Source: Romboutsia lituseburensis
GTDB taxonomy: Bacteria; Bacillota; Clostridia; Peptostreptococcales; Peptostreptococcaceae
DNA length: 64,000 bases
Direction of reading: 5' to 3'
Assembly: GCF_024723825.1 (NCBI RefSeq)
Contig: NZ_JANQBQ010000001.1
Span: 3,720,001-3,784,000 of the forward strand
Shown: positions 26,146 to 35,885 of the stretch, piece after piece
How the letters are laid out: the number at the start of each line of letters is the position of its first letter
How positions within the stretch are numbered: the first letter of the stretch is position 1
Made by a program: the position numbers and the translations under genes
Notes under the pieces: model-generated
Database searches by the model: none
What the model saw: only the letters and a program-made list of their open reading frames with translations
Told to the model about the DNA's origin: nothing

Positions 26146-26706
26146 ATGAATACTGAAGTGATAAAAAAAATTGCAAAAGGTCTAAATGATATAGGCTGTA
26201 CTTGGGGAATAGGAGGTTCAGTTTTATTAAATAGATACAATTTAGTAGATAAACCTAATGATATAGATATATTAGTAAAAGCTAAAGATGCTGACAATAT
26301 TAAAATGTTTATGGATACTATAGGAGAGACGGTATATTTACCTTCAAAAGAACCGTTTAAAACAGAAGCATTTTTTGGTTATATAGTTGATGGAATCATG
26401 GTAGAGTTTTTAGGGAATTTTAAAATTGACTTAGGAAATGGTAAACTTTATGAGTTTGTATTAGATGAAAAGTCTGTAACTGATTACAAGTTAATTGATA
26501 ATATTAAAGTGAATTTTACATCTTTAGAAGATTGGTTAGTAGCATATATAGTAATGGGAGACCCTAAAAAAAGAGTTAACTTAATAGAAAATTACTTTAT
26601 AAATAATAAAGTGAAAAATATTAAGTTATTAGAACGAAACCTTAATCAAAATTTAACTGAAGAGATAAAAACTGAAATAAATAGTTCAATTAGAAAGTTT
26701 AATTAA
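26146..26706 (+). CDS. Nucleotidyltransferase-fold protein
   Basis: A 186-residue protein with the polymerase-beta-type nucleotidyltransferase motif: WGIGGSVLLNRY followed by the acidic NDIDILV, and a later carboxylate region (GIMVEFLG). Members include antibiotic nucleotidyltransferases and the nucleotidyltransferase half of toxin-antitoxin pairs. No partner HEPN or toxin gene is adjacent. GGAGG precedes ATG. Substrate unknown. Confidence 0.75.
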   Translation: MNTEVIKKIAKGLNDIGCTWGIGGSVLLNRYNLVDKPNDIDILVKAKDADNIKMFMDTIGETVYLPSKEPFKTEAFFGYIVDGIMVEFLGNFKIDLGNGKLYEFVLDEKSVTDYKLIDNIKVNFTSLEDWLVAYIVMGDPKKRVNLIENYFINNKVKNIKLLERNLNQNLTEEIKTEINSSIRKFN

Positions 26707-26717
26707 AATTATTACAA

Positions 26718-26766
26718 TAAAAATAGATAGCGTAAATTATATAAAAATTACGCTATCTATTTTTAT
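26718..26766. terminator. Bidirectional terminator between convergent genes
   Basis: AAATAGATAGCGTAA/TTACGCTATCTATTT stem with T-runs on both strands; serves the nucleotidyltransferase (+) and the beta-helix gene (-). Confidence 0.88.
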
Positions 26767-28553
26767 TAAGAATCATAAACTTTAAGGTTATCGTTTTTGA
26801 GTTTTACTAGATTTTCAAAAATATAATTGTTTAAATTTGAGCTTACTAATAAATTATTATTATTATTATTAAATTTATTATAATTGATGGTATTATACTG
26901 ATTATTAAAAGGTAATATATAAATTGACCTATAATTATTTTCGAAATAGTTATTAGATATTATATTGGACAAATTATATATTGATAGTAATAAAGAAGTT
27001 GACTTTATATTTTTCATAAAATTATCTTTTATAATATTAGAATGATTTGAATTTAATAAACAAATTCCTAAGCCAGTAATGTTTTCTAGCCTGTTATATT
27101 GTACAGTATTGGCTATATTGTCTTCATTTAAAACTATTGCATGTCCATCTAAATTTGAGACAAAATTATTTAATACATTTATTCCGAAGTTAGATTTGTT
27201 TACAAAAATAGCAGAGTTGATTCCTAAAGTATTAAAATTCATTTCAATATTGTTGTTTATTATGTCTATATTAGTATTTTCAAGACATACTATTATAGGG
27301 CTTATTATTAAGCTATAAAATATATTTTGATTTGCAGAAGGAATTAATATATTTTTTAAAATAAATAATTGATTATTTTTTATTATAAGAGAGCTGTTTT
27401 GTTTATCTATATTAATAGATGATATAAGTACGGAAATATTATTTTCACTAAATAAAATTTTGTTTTTTATAGTGTGACAAGTATTAGAATAAATTCTATT
27501 TTTATAATTATTTTTCATGAAAATGTTGGTTATAAGTACATTTTGCTTTTCTGAACCTAAAATATTAAATTTGTTATTTGAAATAGCTATATGATTATTA
27601 AAAATTTCAATTTGACTATGATCTGAAAATATAGCTATTCCATAAAGTCTTACATCTATGCTAGAGGATCCTTTTAACTCATAGTTATTATTTTTTACTA
27701 TTATTTTGTTATTTGAAATCTCATTAAGAATATTAAAATTATTTTCGAAATAAATTCCTATAAAATATAATTTATTATTATCTTCAGATTTTTTTATTAT
27801 GGAGTTGTTATGAATGATTAAATTTTCTGAAATTATATTATATCCATTTCCATAAAATAGCCTTATTCCAAAATTCATAGAAAATAATATATTACTTTTA
27901 AAGGTATTTTTATATATCTTATTTAAATTATTATCTTTGTATAGGGTTATACCTTCAATACAATCATTATAAATATTTGTAATTATGTTTGTATTTATAT
28001 TGCTTTTATATAAATAAGTTGCAATTATATTTTCGAAAAAACTATTACAGTTTATACATGTATTATTGCATCCTACCAATGTTATACCATGATGTATATT
28101 AAAGAAACTATTATTACAAATAGTTAAATTTTCACTTTCTAAAGATAGTAATCCTATTTTAGAGTTTGTAAAGTTACAGTTTTTTATTGTTATGTTTTTA
28201 TTAGATTTAAAAAGTTCTATGCATGTAGAATTTGATATAAAATCTATAGAATCAATAACAATATTTTGTAAATTTTCGCAAATAAAAATAAGCGTTTCTG
28301 AAAAATCGCTTTGAATTGAATAATTATTTCCTAGTAAGTCAAAATTACTCATATTTATTATTAAAATTTTATCTTTTAATGAGGTGGTAAGTTCTGCAAT
28401 CCTATTTGATTTATCAAATGTCCCTATTGGTTTACTAAAACCATCTTCGGTTAGACAGATTATATTGTCTTTAGATGTACCAATAGGCTTAGACATAAAA
28501 GAATAAGAACTTATATCAATTGTAGGATTTGACAGTGTATGATCATTATTCAT
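26766..28553 (-). CDS. Right-handed parallel beta-helix repeat protein
   Basis: A 595-residue, Asn/Ile/Ser-rich protein. From about residue 90 to 580 it consists of degenerate 20-25-residue repeats with the N-rich turn pattern typical of PbH1/NosD-like beta-helices (NIVIDSIDFISNS, NITIKNCNFTNSK, and so on). Residues 18-46 hold a duplicated short motif, SKPIGTSKDN and SKPIGTFDKS. No signal peptide, lipobox, transmembrane segment or anchor is visible, so location is unclear. Such folds act as carbohydrate lyases, tail spikes or surface proteins; no catalytic residues can be named. GGAGG precedes the ATG. Confidence 0.8.
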   Translation of the reverse strand: MNNDHTLSNPTIDISSYSFMSKPIGTSKDNIICLTEDGFSKPIGTFDKSNRIAELTTSLKDKILIINMSNFDLLGNNYSIQSDFSETLIFICENLQNIVIDSIDFISNSTCIELFKSNKNITIKNCNFTNSKIGLLSLESENLTICNNSFFNIHHGITLVGCNNTCINCNSFFENIIATYLYKSNINTNIITNIYNDCIEGITLYKDNNLNKIYKNTFKSNILFSMNFGIRLFYGNGYNIISENLIIHNNSIIKKSEDNNKLYFIGIYFENNFNILNEISNNKIIVKNNNYELKGSSSIDVRLYGIAIFSDHSQIEIFNNHIAISNNKFNILGSEKQNVLITNIFMKNNYKNRIYSNTCHTIKNKILFSENNISVLISSINIDKQNSSLIIKNNQLFILKNILIPSANQNIFYSLIISPIIVCLENTNIDIINNNIEMNFNTLGINSAIFVNKSNFGINVLNNFVSNLDGHAIVLNEDNIANTVQYNRLENITGLGICLLNSNHSNIIKDNFMKNIKSTSLLLSIYNLSNIISNNYFENNYRSIYILPFNNQYNTINYNKFNNNNNNLLVSSNLNNYIFENLVKLKNDNLKVYDS

Positions 28554-28972
28554 TGTAAACCTCCGTATAAAATAGTAGCAATAATATTAGGTGCATCAAT
28601 ATATAATATGATATTAAATATTAATAGGTTACTAAATAATTTTTTACAAATAGACTGATAAAATATGTATGGTTTATTTGAAAATAACAAGGATATAAGA
28701 AATTATTAAAGAATATATTTTAATAAAATTAAAGATAGGATATGGAAAATATAACTAAATTATTAATATTTATATTAGTAGTAATAGATGGGATAAAAGG
28801 TTTTAGTAATAAACCTTTAAAAGCAATTATAAATATTTGAAACAATGTACTGATAGTAAATAAGAGATGATTGAAGACTATAAAACTGAAATATTTAACA
28901 ATGATTTTACAGTAGATAAATGAATTTTAAATAGTATAAGGCAATAAAATATGAATTAAAAATAAAAAATTA
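28554..28972. other. Gene-poor stretch with probable decayed sequence
   Basis: No intact gene. A 33-codon open stretch from ATG 28742 reads ILVVIDGIKGFSNKPLKAI, faintly like the DGLKGF region of IS256-type transposases, followed by stops in all frames. I regard it as possible mobile-element debris only. The region ends at a stop (28970-28972) in the frame of the codB remnant. Confidence 0.3.
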
Positions 28973-29614
28973 AGAAAAGTTAGAATTGTATTTACAAATT
29001 ACGATAAAAATAAAAAAGTAGCAGTGAGTACAACTGTAAGAGCATTTTTAATAGGTAATTCATTAATGTTATTATTTGGAGCAGTTGGGGCGATGGTTAC
29101 AGGACAAGCTGATATTGCTGAGGTTATGTTTATGCAAGGACTTATAATACCTGCAATAATAATATTAGGATTAAATATTTGGACAACTAATGATAATGCT
29201 TTATACGGCTCAGGACTTGGATTTTCAAATATAACTAAAAATCCTAAGAGTATTATGATTATAATGAATGGGATAATAGGAACAATACTGGCACTATTTT
29301 TATATAACAACTTTATGGTATGGTTAAATTTCTTAAATTCATTCATACCAGCAACAGGTGCTGTTATAATAGCTGATTATTTTATAGTAAATAAACGTAG
29401 TTATAAGAATTTTAGCTCAATGAAGTTTGAAAAAATAAATATAAATGCCATAATAGCTTGGGGGTTAGGTGTATTAGGAGCATTCTTATTACCTGAAATA
29501 ACTCCATTAAATTCAGTATTAATATCGATAGTATCATATAGTATTATGAATAAAATAAATAATAAAAAATCTAAATCAATATTTAGTGATCAAGAATTAA
29601 AAAATGTAGCGTAA
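28973..29614 (+). pseudogene. N-terminally truncated cytosine permease (codB remnant)
   Basis: About 213 in-frame codons cover the C-terminal half of a CodB/NCS1 permease: VFTNYDKNKKVAVSTT, then FLIGNSLMLLFGAVGAMVTG and NIWTTNDNALYGSGLGFSNI, and a late PATGAVIIADYFIV segment. NCS1 cytosine permeases have about 400 residues and 12 helices; only about half remains. There is no start codon or RBS for it: the frame opens after a stop at 28970. A GTG at 29024 lacks support. The neighbouring codA remnant confirms decay of a former codBA operon. Confidence 0.85.
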
Positions 29615-29634
29615 TAAATTTTAGGAGGAAACCT

Positions 29635-29843
29635 ATGCTAATAAAAAATGCACAATTGAGAAATCAAAATAACTTAGTAGCAAGAATGGATAATGTCATA
29701 TCCTAATGGTCTTGAATTACTTGAGGAAGCTTTAAAATTAGGTGAATATGTCAATAAGAGAAGGTAAAGTGATAGCTAACACTAAATTAAGTGAGACTAG
29801 TGTAAGTCTTGGAAATGTTGAAATTATAGATTTTAAAAAGTAA
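29635..29843 (+). pseudogene. Cytosine deaminase remnant (codA) with large internal deletion
   Basis: ATG 29635 with GGAGG 29624-29628 starts MLIKNAQLRNQNNLVARMDN, like a CodA N-terminus. It stops after 24 codons. The sequence then continues in another frame as PNGLELLEEALKLGEY, and in a third as IREGKVIANTKLSETSV...VEIIDFKK, matching the CodA C-terminus. Nearly all of the roughly 400-residue amidohydrolase, including the metal ligands, is missing. Genuine codA would convert cytosine to uracil. Short AAAAAGT direct repeats follow the end. Confidence 0.85.
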
Positions 29844-29868
29844 AAAGTAAAAAGTAAAAAGTTAAGAT

Positions 29869-29908
29869 AAGTGCTATAACAATAAATTTATTGTTATAGC
29901 ACTTTTTA
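29869..29908 (+). terminator. Terminator after the codA remnant
   Basis: A perfect 36-bp palindrome (AAGTGCTATAACAATAAA and its complement) with T-run; the dispersed repeat starts directly after it. Confidence 0.88.
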
Positions 29909-29955
29909 CGCAACGGACGAAGTCGTTAGCGCTATGAGCGAATAGAATTTTTATT
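29908..29955 (+). repeat. Dispersed 45-bp repeat, copy 4
   Basis: ACGCAACGGACGAAGTCGTT, then AGCGCTATGAGCG and AATAGAATTTTT. It begins at the end of the terminator T-tract. Confidence 0.88.
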
Positions 29956-30054
29956 TTTATAAAAAATAATTTAAATATAAAATATCATAAACATATGGAT
30001 AATTAATTATAAATAGAATACTCTTTATAATAATAAAATATAGGGGGATTTGCA

Positions 30055-30801
30055 ATGAATGAAGTTTTAAATACTATAAATAGTAGAGTTTCCTTAAGAA
30101 AATATGATGACAGAGAAATAAGTAATGATGATTTAGAAAAAATAATAGAAAGTGCTATAAAAGCTCCTACAGCTGGAAATATGATGATGTACTCTATTTT
30201 AAAAATAACAGATGAAAAAATAAAAGAAACTTTAAGTAAAACATGTGACAATCAGCCGTTTATAAAAAATGCTAAAGTTATATTAATATTTTTAGCAGAT
30301 CTTCAAAAGTGGTATGACTACTTTAAAGTTTGTCAAGTTGAAAATATAAAAGCTCCGGGTATGAATGATTTTATGTTAGGTGTAGATGATGCTATTATAG
30401 CTTGTCAAAATGCAGTAGTTGCAGCTGAAAGTTTAGGAATAGGAAGTTGCTATATAGGTGATATAATGGAGAATTATGAAAAACATAAGCAACTTTTAAA
30501 CTTGCCAGATTACACATTTCCAGCTGCAATGATAACATTAGGATACTGTCCAAAAGATATGAACAAAATTTATAGAGATAGATTTGATAAAAATTATGTT
30601 GTATTTGAAAATACATATAAAAAATTAAATGAAAATGAATTAAAAAATATGTTTAAACACAAAGAAGAAGATATGCCAAGGACTAACGTATATAATGCTA
30701 AAAATTTTGGTCAACTCATATATAATAGAAAAACAAGTGCAGATTTTTCTGTTGAAATGGATAGATCTATAAAAGAATGGATAAAACAATTTACTAAATA
30801 G
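30055..30801 (+). CDS. Nitroreductase family flavoprotein
   Basis: A 248-residue FMN-dependent nitroreductase-fold protein: SRVSLRKYDDREISNDDLEK at the N-terminus, APTAGNMMMYSI for FMN binding, and ESLGIGSCYIGD followed by ITLGYCP. NAD(P)H-dependent reduction of quinones or nitro compounds is the family activity. AGGGGG lies upstream of ATG. Single gene with a compact terminator. Confidence 0.9.
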   Translation: MNEVLNTINSRVSLRKYDDREISNDDLEKIIESAIKAPTAGNMMMYSILKITDEKIKETLSKTCDNQPFIKNAKVILIFLADLQKWYDYFKVCQVENIKAPGMNDFMLGVDDAIIACQNAVVAAESLGIGSCYIGDIMENYEKHKQLLNLPDYTFPAAMITLGYCPKDMNKIYRDRFDKNYVVFENTYKKLNENELKNMFKHKEEDMPRTNVYNAKNFGQLIYNRKTSADFSVEMDRSIKEWIKQFTK

Positions 30802-30841
30802 TTAAAAATATTAACATTTTCAATGAAGCAATAATAGTATA

Positions 30842-30868
30842 AAAAGAGTGCATGCACTCTTTTTTTAT
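30842..30868 (+). terminator. Terminator after the nitroreductase
   Basis: AAGAGTGCATGCACTCTT is a perfect palindrome followed by T residues. The 30869-31145 interval beyond it holds no gene. Confidence 0.88.
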
Positions 30869-31145
30869 TTGTATTTCATGAAAATATGAATAACTGTTGA
30901 AAAAAATGCAAAATAATTCTAAATTTAAATAGATTAAAAAAAATAAAAAAATATATTGAAATGAATAATGTTTGATAGCGCATTATATGAAATTAAAAAC
31001 ATAATATATATTTAATGTTAGGTTGTTAATTTTAAAACTGTGTATTAAAAAAAAGTTCGTGTGATTACGTATTAATGCAAATTTGAATAAAATTGAAAAT
31101 ATGATAATATTAATATATTAAACATCATATAAGGAGGAGACAGTT

Positions 31146-33035
31146 ATGAAAAAATTAATAATGTCGAAAACTTTAATATTTTTATTCGTATTTTCATTTA
31201 TAAATATATTTATTAAATTATTTGGAAGTTCAAATACACTTATAGGAGTAACTGTTGTTACGGCAATGTTAATGTTTTTAGAAAGAGACTTGACTATTGA
31301 ACCAATAAAAAACACATTTAAGCTGTTAGCAATTAATGTATTCCTGGGGATTTTATCTTTTTTAGCAGTACAAAATATAGGATTTGGCGTAGTATCAAAC
31401 TTTACTGCATTATTCGTGGTAGGTTACTTATTCACTTATGATTTAAAAAAACCTATGTATATAGCATTTGGTTTACAATATTTATTCATGGTAGGATCTC
31501 CAGTTTCAGTTAATGAATTTCCTGTAAGATTATTATCGTTAGCATTTGGTGCACTATGTATTATGATACCTCAGTTTTTAGTAAATAAAAATAAGTTAGA
31601 AAAAAGCAGTAAAAAGATATTTGTTTCAACAAGCGAAGATATATTAGCTAAAATTAAATGCATAAAAGAAAATAAAACTACCGAAGAAATTAATTTAAAA
31701 ATCGAAAACAATATAAATTCTTTAAAGAAGATGTTATATGATAATAGAAAAGATGAATTTTACCTTAATGATAGTGCTATAGATATATTAAATATGGGAT
31801 TATCATTAGAAAGAATAAGTTTAATACTAGATAATTATTGTGATAAAGAAACAAATGATAATATTTTAGAAACTGTTAATAAAAATAAAAAAGCTTCTTT
31901 AGGTATAATGGAATCTGAAATAAAAAAATTAAAATTATATATAGATAAAGAAGAATCTATTGAGTATAACTTAAATTTAGACGAAATAGAAGATATAAAT
32001 TTATGTGAATTTTATAATGTATTAAATAATATACATGATTATTTTGATGAATACAAAAAACGTAAAAATACAAAAAGTGAAAAATTATATACTGGAAATT
32101 TAGAGATACCATCTAATTTTAAGATGGCAAATATTCAGATGAGAGGTTTCTCTAAAGAATCTATTAGATTTTCATATGCAGTAAAAGTTGCTTTAGCAGG
32201 TGCTATTGCTGGCTTTATAATGGATTATTTTAATTTATCTGAAGGTAGATGGGTAATGTTTACTATATTCTCTGTTATTCAACCGTACTCTGAGAACTGT
32301 ATTATAAAATCTAAAAAAAGAATACAAGGTACATTAGTTGGTGGGACAATGATATTTATATTATTCTCAATAATAAAAGAGCCAAGTATGAGAGGAATAG
32401 TTATAATTTTAGCTGGATATTTAGGAAGTTATACTACTGATTATAGGGATTCTATGATATTTAATACAATGTCGGCTATAGGTTCTGCTGCGATGATTGG
32501 AAGTGTTTCAATATTATTTATAAATAGAATTTTATTTGTATTATTAGGAATAGCAATAGGTCTTGTAGTGAACAAATTTATACTTCCATATGATATTAAA
32601 AAAGGATATAAATATTTAGTTGATATGTATGAACGTGTAAACTTAGAAATGATTGAAGAAATAAATTTATGTATAAAAAGCAAGCACAATAATTATAAAA
32701 TGAAAAATTTATTATTAGTTCCTGGATTAATAGAAGATAGAATAAGCTTAATGGGAATTAATGATAATGAGCAAAAACATTTTATTAAAAAGCAAAAACA
32801 TCTAACAAGTAGTATATATAACTTGTATGTAAATATAGCTACAAACAAGATAAAAGATGAGGATGTTAAAGAGATATTACAAGAAAGCAATTGTATATCT
32901 GAGTGTGAAGAAGTAAAGGATGTAATTATTGATAGTATTAAAAACACCGAAGATATAGGCACTAAAGTAGCATGCAAAAACTTACTTCAAATATTAAATA
33001 GTTTAAATACTAAAGAACAAAAAATAACTGTTTAA
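31146..33035 (+). CDS. FUSC family membrane protein (paralogue A)
   Basis: A 629-residue protein with a cluster of N-terminal helices (about 5-160, FLFVFSFINIFIKLFGSS), a cytoplasmic helical region (160-340), a second FUSC-type helix block (about 345-470; GRWVMFTIFSVIQPYSENCI then KSKKRIQGTLVGG) and a long charged C-terminus. The FUSC/YccS/AaeB family is linked to export of aromatic acids and other small molecules. The GRW...QPY...KRxxGTxxG signature is conserved here. A paralogue lies at 36851. AGGAGGAG precedes ATG. Confidence 0.85.
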   Translation: MKKLIMSKTLIFLFVFSFINIFIKLFGSSNTLIGVTVVTAMLMFLERDLTIEPIKNTFKLLAINVFLGILSFLAVQNIGFGVVSNFTALFVVGYLFTYDLKKPMYIAFGLQYLFMVGSPVSVNEFPVRLLSLAFGALCIMIPQFLVNKNKLEKSSKKIFVSTSEDILAKIKCIKENKTTEEINLKIENNINSLKKMLYDNRKDEFYLNDSAIDILNMGLSLERISLILDNYCDKETNDNILETVNKNKKASLGIMESEIKKLKLYIDKEESIEYNLNLDEIEDINLCEFYNVLNNIHDYFDEYKKRKNTKSEKLYTGNLEIPSNFKMANIQMRGFSKESIRFSYAVKVALAGAIAGFIMDYFNLSEGRWVMFTIFSVIQPYSENCIIKSKKRIQGTLVGGTMIFILFSIIKEPSMRGIVIILAGYLGSYTTDYRDSMIFNTMSAIGSAAMIGSVSILFINRILFVLLGIAIGLVVNKFILPYDIKKGYKYLVDMYERVNLEMIEEINLCIKSKHNNYKMKNLLLVPGLIEDRISLMGINDNEQKHFIKKQKHLTSSIYNLYVNIATNKIKDEDVKEILQESNCISECEEVKDVIIDSIKNTEDIGTKVACKNLLQILNSLNTKEQKITV

Positions 33036-33124
33036 AAGTTAAGAATTTGAAATATTTACTTTAGTGAAAATTTACCTCAGATATGATAAACTATAATAGT
33101 ATTTAAATGTCGTGGAGGTAGAAT

Positions 33125-33976
33125 ATGAGTGGAGAGATAGAGGCAAGAGATAAAAGGGTGGATGATACATTTAGTATAACTATGGAACTTCAAAGACCTT
33201 TATTTGAGGATGAAGTAGAAGAAACTATAAAAACAGAAGATAAGAAAATTAATATAAAAAAGATCGTTAAAATATTTGGAATAGGTGTTATAGTTTTATT
33301 AATAGGATTTTTTGTATGGGTAAATAAAACATACGCACCAAATGAAACAGCTAAACTTGCTATGACAAGTACACAAAAAGTAGAAGTTAAAGTGGATAAT
33401 TATATATCTTTTACACCAAAGAATAAAAAAGCAACAAAAGGATTTATATTCTATCCAGGGGCAAAGGTAGAACCTGAAAGTTATGCTCCTATTTGTAGAT
33501 CTATAGCAGAGCAAGGATATGAAGTCGCTATATTAGATGTACCTTTTAACATCGCATTACTTGGTCAGAAAAAGGCTGAAAAAGTTATAAAAGATTATCC
33601 AGAGATTACTCACTGGGCAGTAGGAGGTCACTCTTTAGGTGGAGTTGCAGCATCGAATTTTGCTAGTAAAAATAATGCTGTTGATGGTGTTGTGCTTTTA
33701 GCAGCATATCCTATGAATGACCATTTAAAGCAAATGAATAAATACGTTTTATCTGTTTGGGGAAGTAAAGATGGAGTAGTTAATTTTAAAGAGCTTATAA
33801 AGGCCAAAGAAAAATTACCTAAAGATACTCAATATGTTGAAATAGAGGGCGCTAACCATTCTCAATTTGGAGATTATGGCCTACAAAAGGGTGACTATGA
33901 AGCTTTAATAAGTAGTGATAAGCAAATGGAAAGAACTTATAAAAATATAGTTGAATTTTTAAATAGTTTACAATAA
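33125..33976 (+). CDS. Membrane-anchored alpha/beta hydrolase
   Basis: A 283-residue protein with a cytoplasmic N-terminus of about 50 residues, one transmembrane helix (about 52-70, FGIGVIVLLIGFFVWV) and an extracytoplasmic alpha/beta hydrolase domain. The nucleophile elbow is GGHSLGGVAAS and a late NHSQFGDYG carries the likely catalytic His; the acid may be in WGSKDGVV. Family members act on esters or lipids; substrate unknown. TGGAGG precedes ATG. Confidence 0.88.
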   Translation: MSGEIEARDKRVDDTFSITMELQRPLFEDEVEETIKTEDKKINIKKIVKIFGIGVIVLLIGFFVWVNKTYAPNETAKLAMTSTQKVEVKVDNYISFTPKNKKATKGFIFYPGAKVEPESYAPICRSIAEQGYEVAILDVPFNIALLGQKKAEKVIKDYPEITHWAVGGHSLGGVAASNFASKNNAVDGVVLLAAYPMNDHLKQMNKYVLSVWGSKDGVVNFKELIKAKEKLPKDTQYVEIEGANHSQFGDYGLQKGDYEALISSDKQMERTYKNIVEFLNSLQ

Positions 33977-33982
33977 TTAATA

Positions 33983-34020
33983 AAAAAGGGGCTTTAGAGC
34001 AGAATCTAAAGCCTTTTTAT
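33983..34020 (+). terminator. Terminator after the hydrolase
   Basis: GGGGCTTTAGA/TCTAAAGCC stem with T-run. Confidence 0.85.
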
Positions 34021-34079
34021 ATACTAAGGTATTAAATTATCTGGCTTGTGGATAAGTTATAATACAAATTGCTAGGCTT

Positions 34080-34134
34080 GATCAACAAACCTGTTTTTTA
34101 GGTCGTTAGCGACAGGAGCGAAGCGATTTTTTTA
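34080..34134 (+). repeat. Dispersed repeat, copy 5 (diverged)
   Basis: Starts GATCAACAAAC, carries a different central segment, then GTCGTTAGCGACAGGAGCGA and AGCGATTTTTTT. Only the 3' half matches the family well. Confidence 0.6.
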
Positions 34135-34141
34135 TGTATTT

Positions 34142-35725
34142 TTAAAATCTTTTTGTAATTCCTAAGTCTGTAATTTTCTCAGATTTGACGTCATTTTTAA
34201 ATGCATCTAAAAACCACATAATATCTTTCTTTTTTATACATCCTATAATAAATAATAAACTTAAGTAAAGTACGACAACTAAAATTACTTGAAAAACTAT
34301 CATGTTAGTTATATTAAACATATCAAAAGTTAATTTAATAGCATAGCTAGATATAGTTACACAAAGTGCAGGTTTTAAAACCCAATCTCCTAATAAAAAA
34401 TCTAATTTAGTAACTTTTAAAAGCCTATTTATACTAAGCATTGAATTTAGTAAAGTTCCTGTAAATAAAACTATAATAAATCCAACAATACCTTTTTTGG
34501 GTATTAAAAAACATATTAAAAAAATTCTTACTGCCATATCGATTAGATTATATCTTAAAGTACTCATTTGCTGGTCTAGTGCATTTAAGCTACCATCTAC
34601 AACTCTGTCTAAATACATAAAAGGGATAAGTGGTGCTAGTATTCTCATCATAAAACCAACTTCAAGGTCATTGTATATATGAAGTCCTAATTCTGTTGAA
34701 TATATAATAAATAAACCAGATGCAAATATTGCTATTAGTAAAGTAAATTTAAATACTTTTGCAATTATATTATTTACTCTTTTAGTTTGATTAAGGGCTT
34801 TAGCTTCTGAAATTTCAGGAATAATTAAAGTTGAAAATGAAGCTAAAAATATTGATGGAAAATAAAGTATAGGTAAAACCATACCTTTAATCATACCAAA
34901 TATAGATAAAGATACTGAGGTAGAAGAACCAAATCTTCGTAGTGCATCTGGGATAAGTATATCCTCTACAGTTTTTAGACCTGTTTGAATATAAGCACTA
35001 CAAGCTATAGGAAATGCTATCTTAGAAACACCCAATAAAGAACAGTCTCTATTTCTATTATAGCCATATTTTTTTAAGTGTCTTTTATCAAATAAATATA
35101 ATATGTAACAAACTACTGTAGATGCGCTAAGAGCCAAAGTAATACCAACTGATATTAAGGCACATGTATAATCTAGACCTTTTGGTAAATAAATTCCTAA
35201 GAATGAAGCTATAATTATCATTAATGTAGAAACTTCAATTATATCTGTAGAAATACTTTTTACAACCTTCCTCATTCCATAGAAGTATCCATGAAAACAT
35301 GCTCCCATACCAACAAAAGGTAAGCTACAAGATAATATTTTTAACGGTCTAATAGCCCTAGGGTCTTGAATCCAAGACAAAGCTATGTACTCAGCACCAT
35401 TATATAATAACAGTGATGTTAGAATAGAGAAAAATAAACTATAAATAAAAGCTTTTTTCATTATATTTTTAATATTGTTCATATTTCCTCGACCTAGTTC
35501 TTCAGCAATTAATCTAGTTGTAGTTACTCTGATACCTGAAATAGCTAAGGTAGATGTCATTACATGTATACTCATGATAAGCTGATACAGCCCCATACCT
35601 TCTGCACCAATTTTATTTGATAGATAAACTCTAAATGATGTATTTACGAAACCTAATGTAACTGTTGTGAACGTTAAAATTAATGCGTTTATTATCAATT
35701 TTCTTCTTTTTAAAGTAGTTTTCAT
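34142..35725 (-). CDS. spoVB: SpoVB-like flippase of the MOP/PST superfamily
   Basis: A 527-residue protein with about 13-14 transmembrane helices and the SpoVB/PST N-terminal pattern (NTSFRVYLSNKIGAEGMGLY, then LAISGIRVTTTRLIAEELGRG). SpoVB proteins are required for spore cortex formation and resemble lipid-linked oligosaccharide flippases. Internal ATG 35725 has GGGAGA upstream; a longer start to 35776 adds an unsupported hydrophilic leader. Clostridia carry several PST paralogues, so the gene name is a family-level call. It is divergent from uvsE. Confidence 0.8.
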   Translation of the reverse strand: MKTTLKRRKLIINALILTFTTVTLGFVNTSFRVYLSNKIGAEGMGLYQLIMSIHVMTSTLAISGIRVTTTRLIAEELGRGNMNNIKNIMKKAFIYSLFFSILTSLLLYNGAEYIALSWIQDPRAIRPLKILSCSLPFVGMGACFHGYFYGMRKVVKSISTDIIEVSTLMIIIASFLGIYLPKGLDYTCALISVGITLALSASTVVCYILYLFDKRHLKKYGYNRNRDCSLLGVSKIAFPIACSAYIQTGLKTVEDILIPDALRRFGSSTSVSLSIFGMIKGMVLPILYFPSIFLASFSTLIIPEISEAKALNQTKRVNNIIAKVFKFTLLIAIFASGLFIIYSTELGLHIYNDLEVGFMMRILAPLIPFMYLDRVVDGSLNALDQQMSTLRYNLIDMAVRIFLICFLIPKKGIVGFIIVLFTGTLLNSMLSINRLLKVTKLDFLLGDWVLKPALCVTISSYAIKLTFDMFNITNMIVFQVILVVVLYLSLLFIIGCIKKKDIMWFLDAFKNDVKSEKITDLGITKRF

Positions 35726-35885
35726 AATTTTATCTCCCAAAAAATCAAAGTTAAACTTAAAACTAAGCATGTTCATATATATGAAAAATTTGGACTAAAT
35801 ATTATAATAAAAATAATAATTAAAGAATAGTAAACAATAAGACTTGAAAAACTAATTATATATTTAAAATATTAAGGAGACAACT

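Noticed and set aside
28742-28843. IS256-type transposase fragment
   Set aside because: Only one short DGIKGF-like stretch supports it, with no catalytic residues, terminal inverted repeats or target duplication; kept only as a remark.
29836-29862. Tandem AAAAAGT units as a functional repeat array
   Set aside because: Only three to four imperfect units in AT-rich DNA next to a pseudogene; simple slippage explains it.
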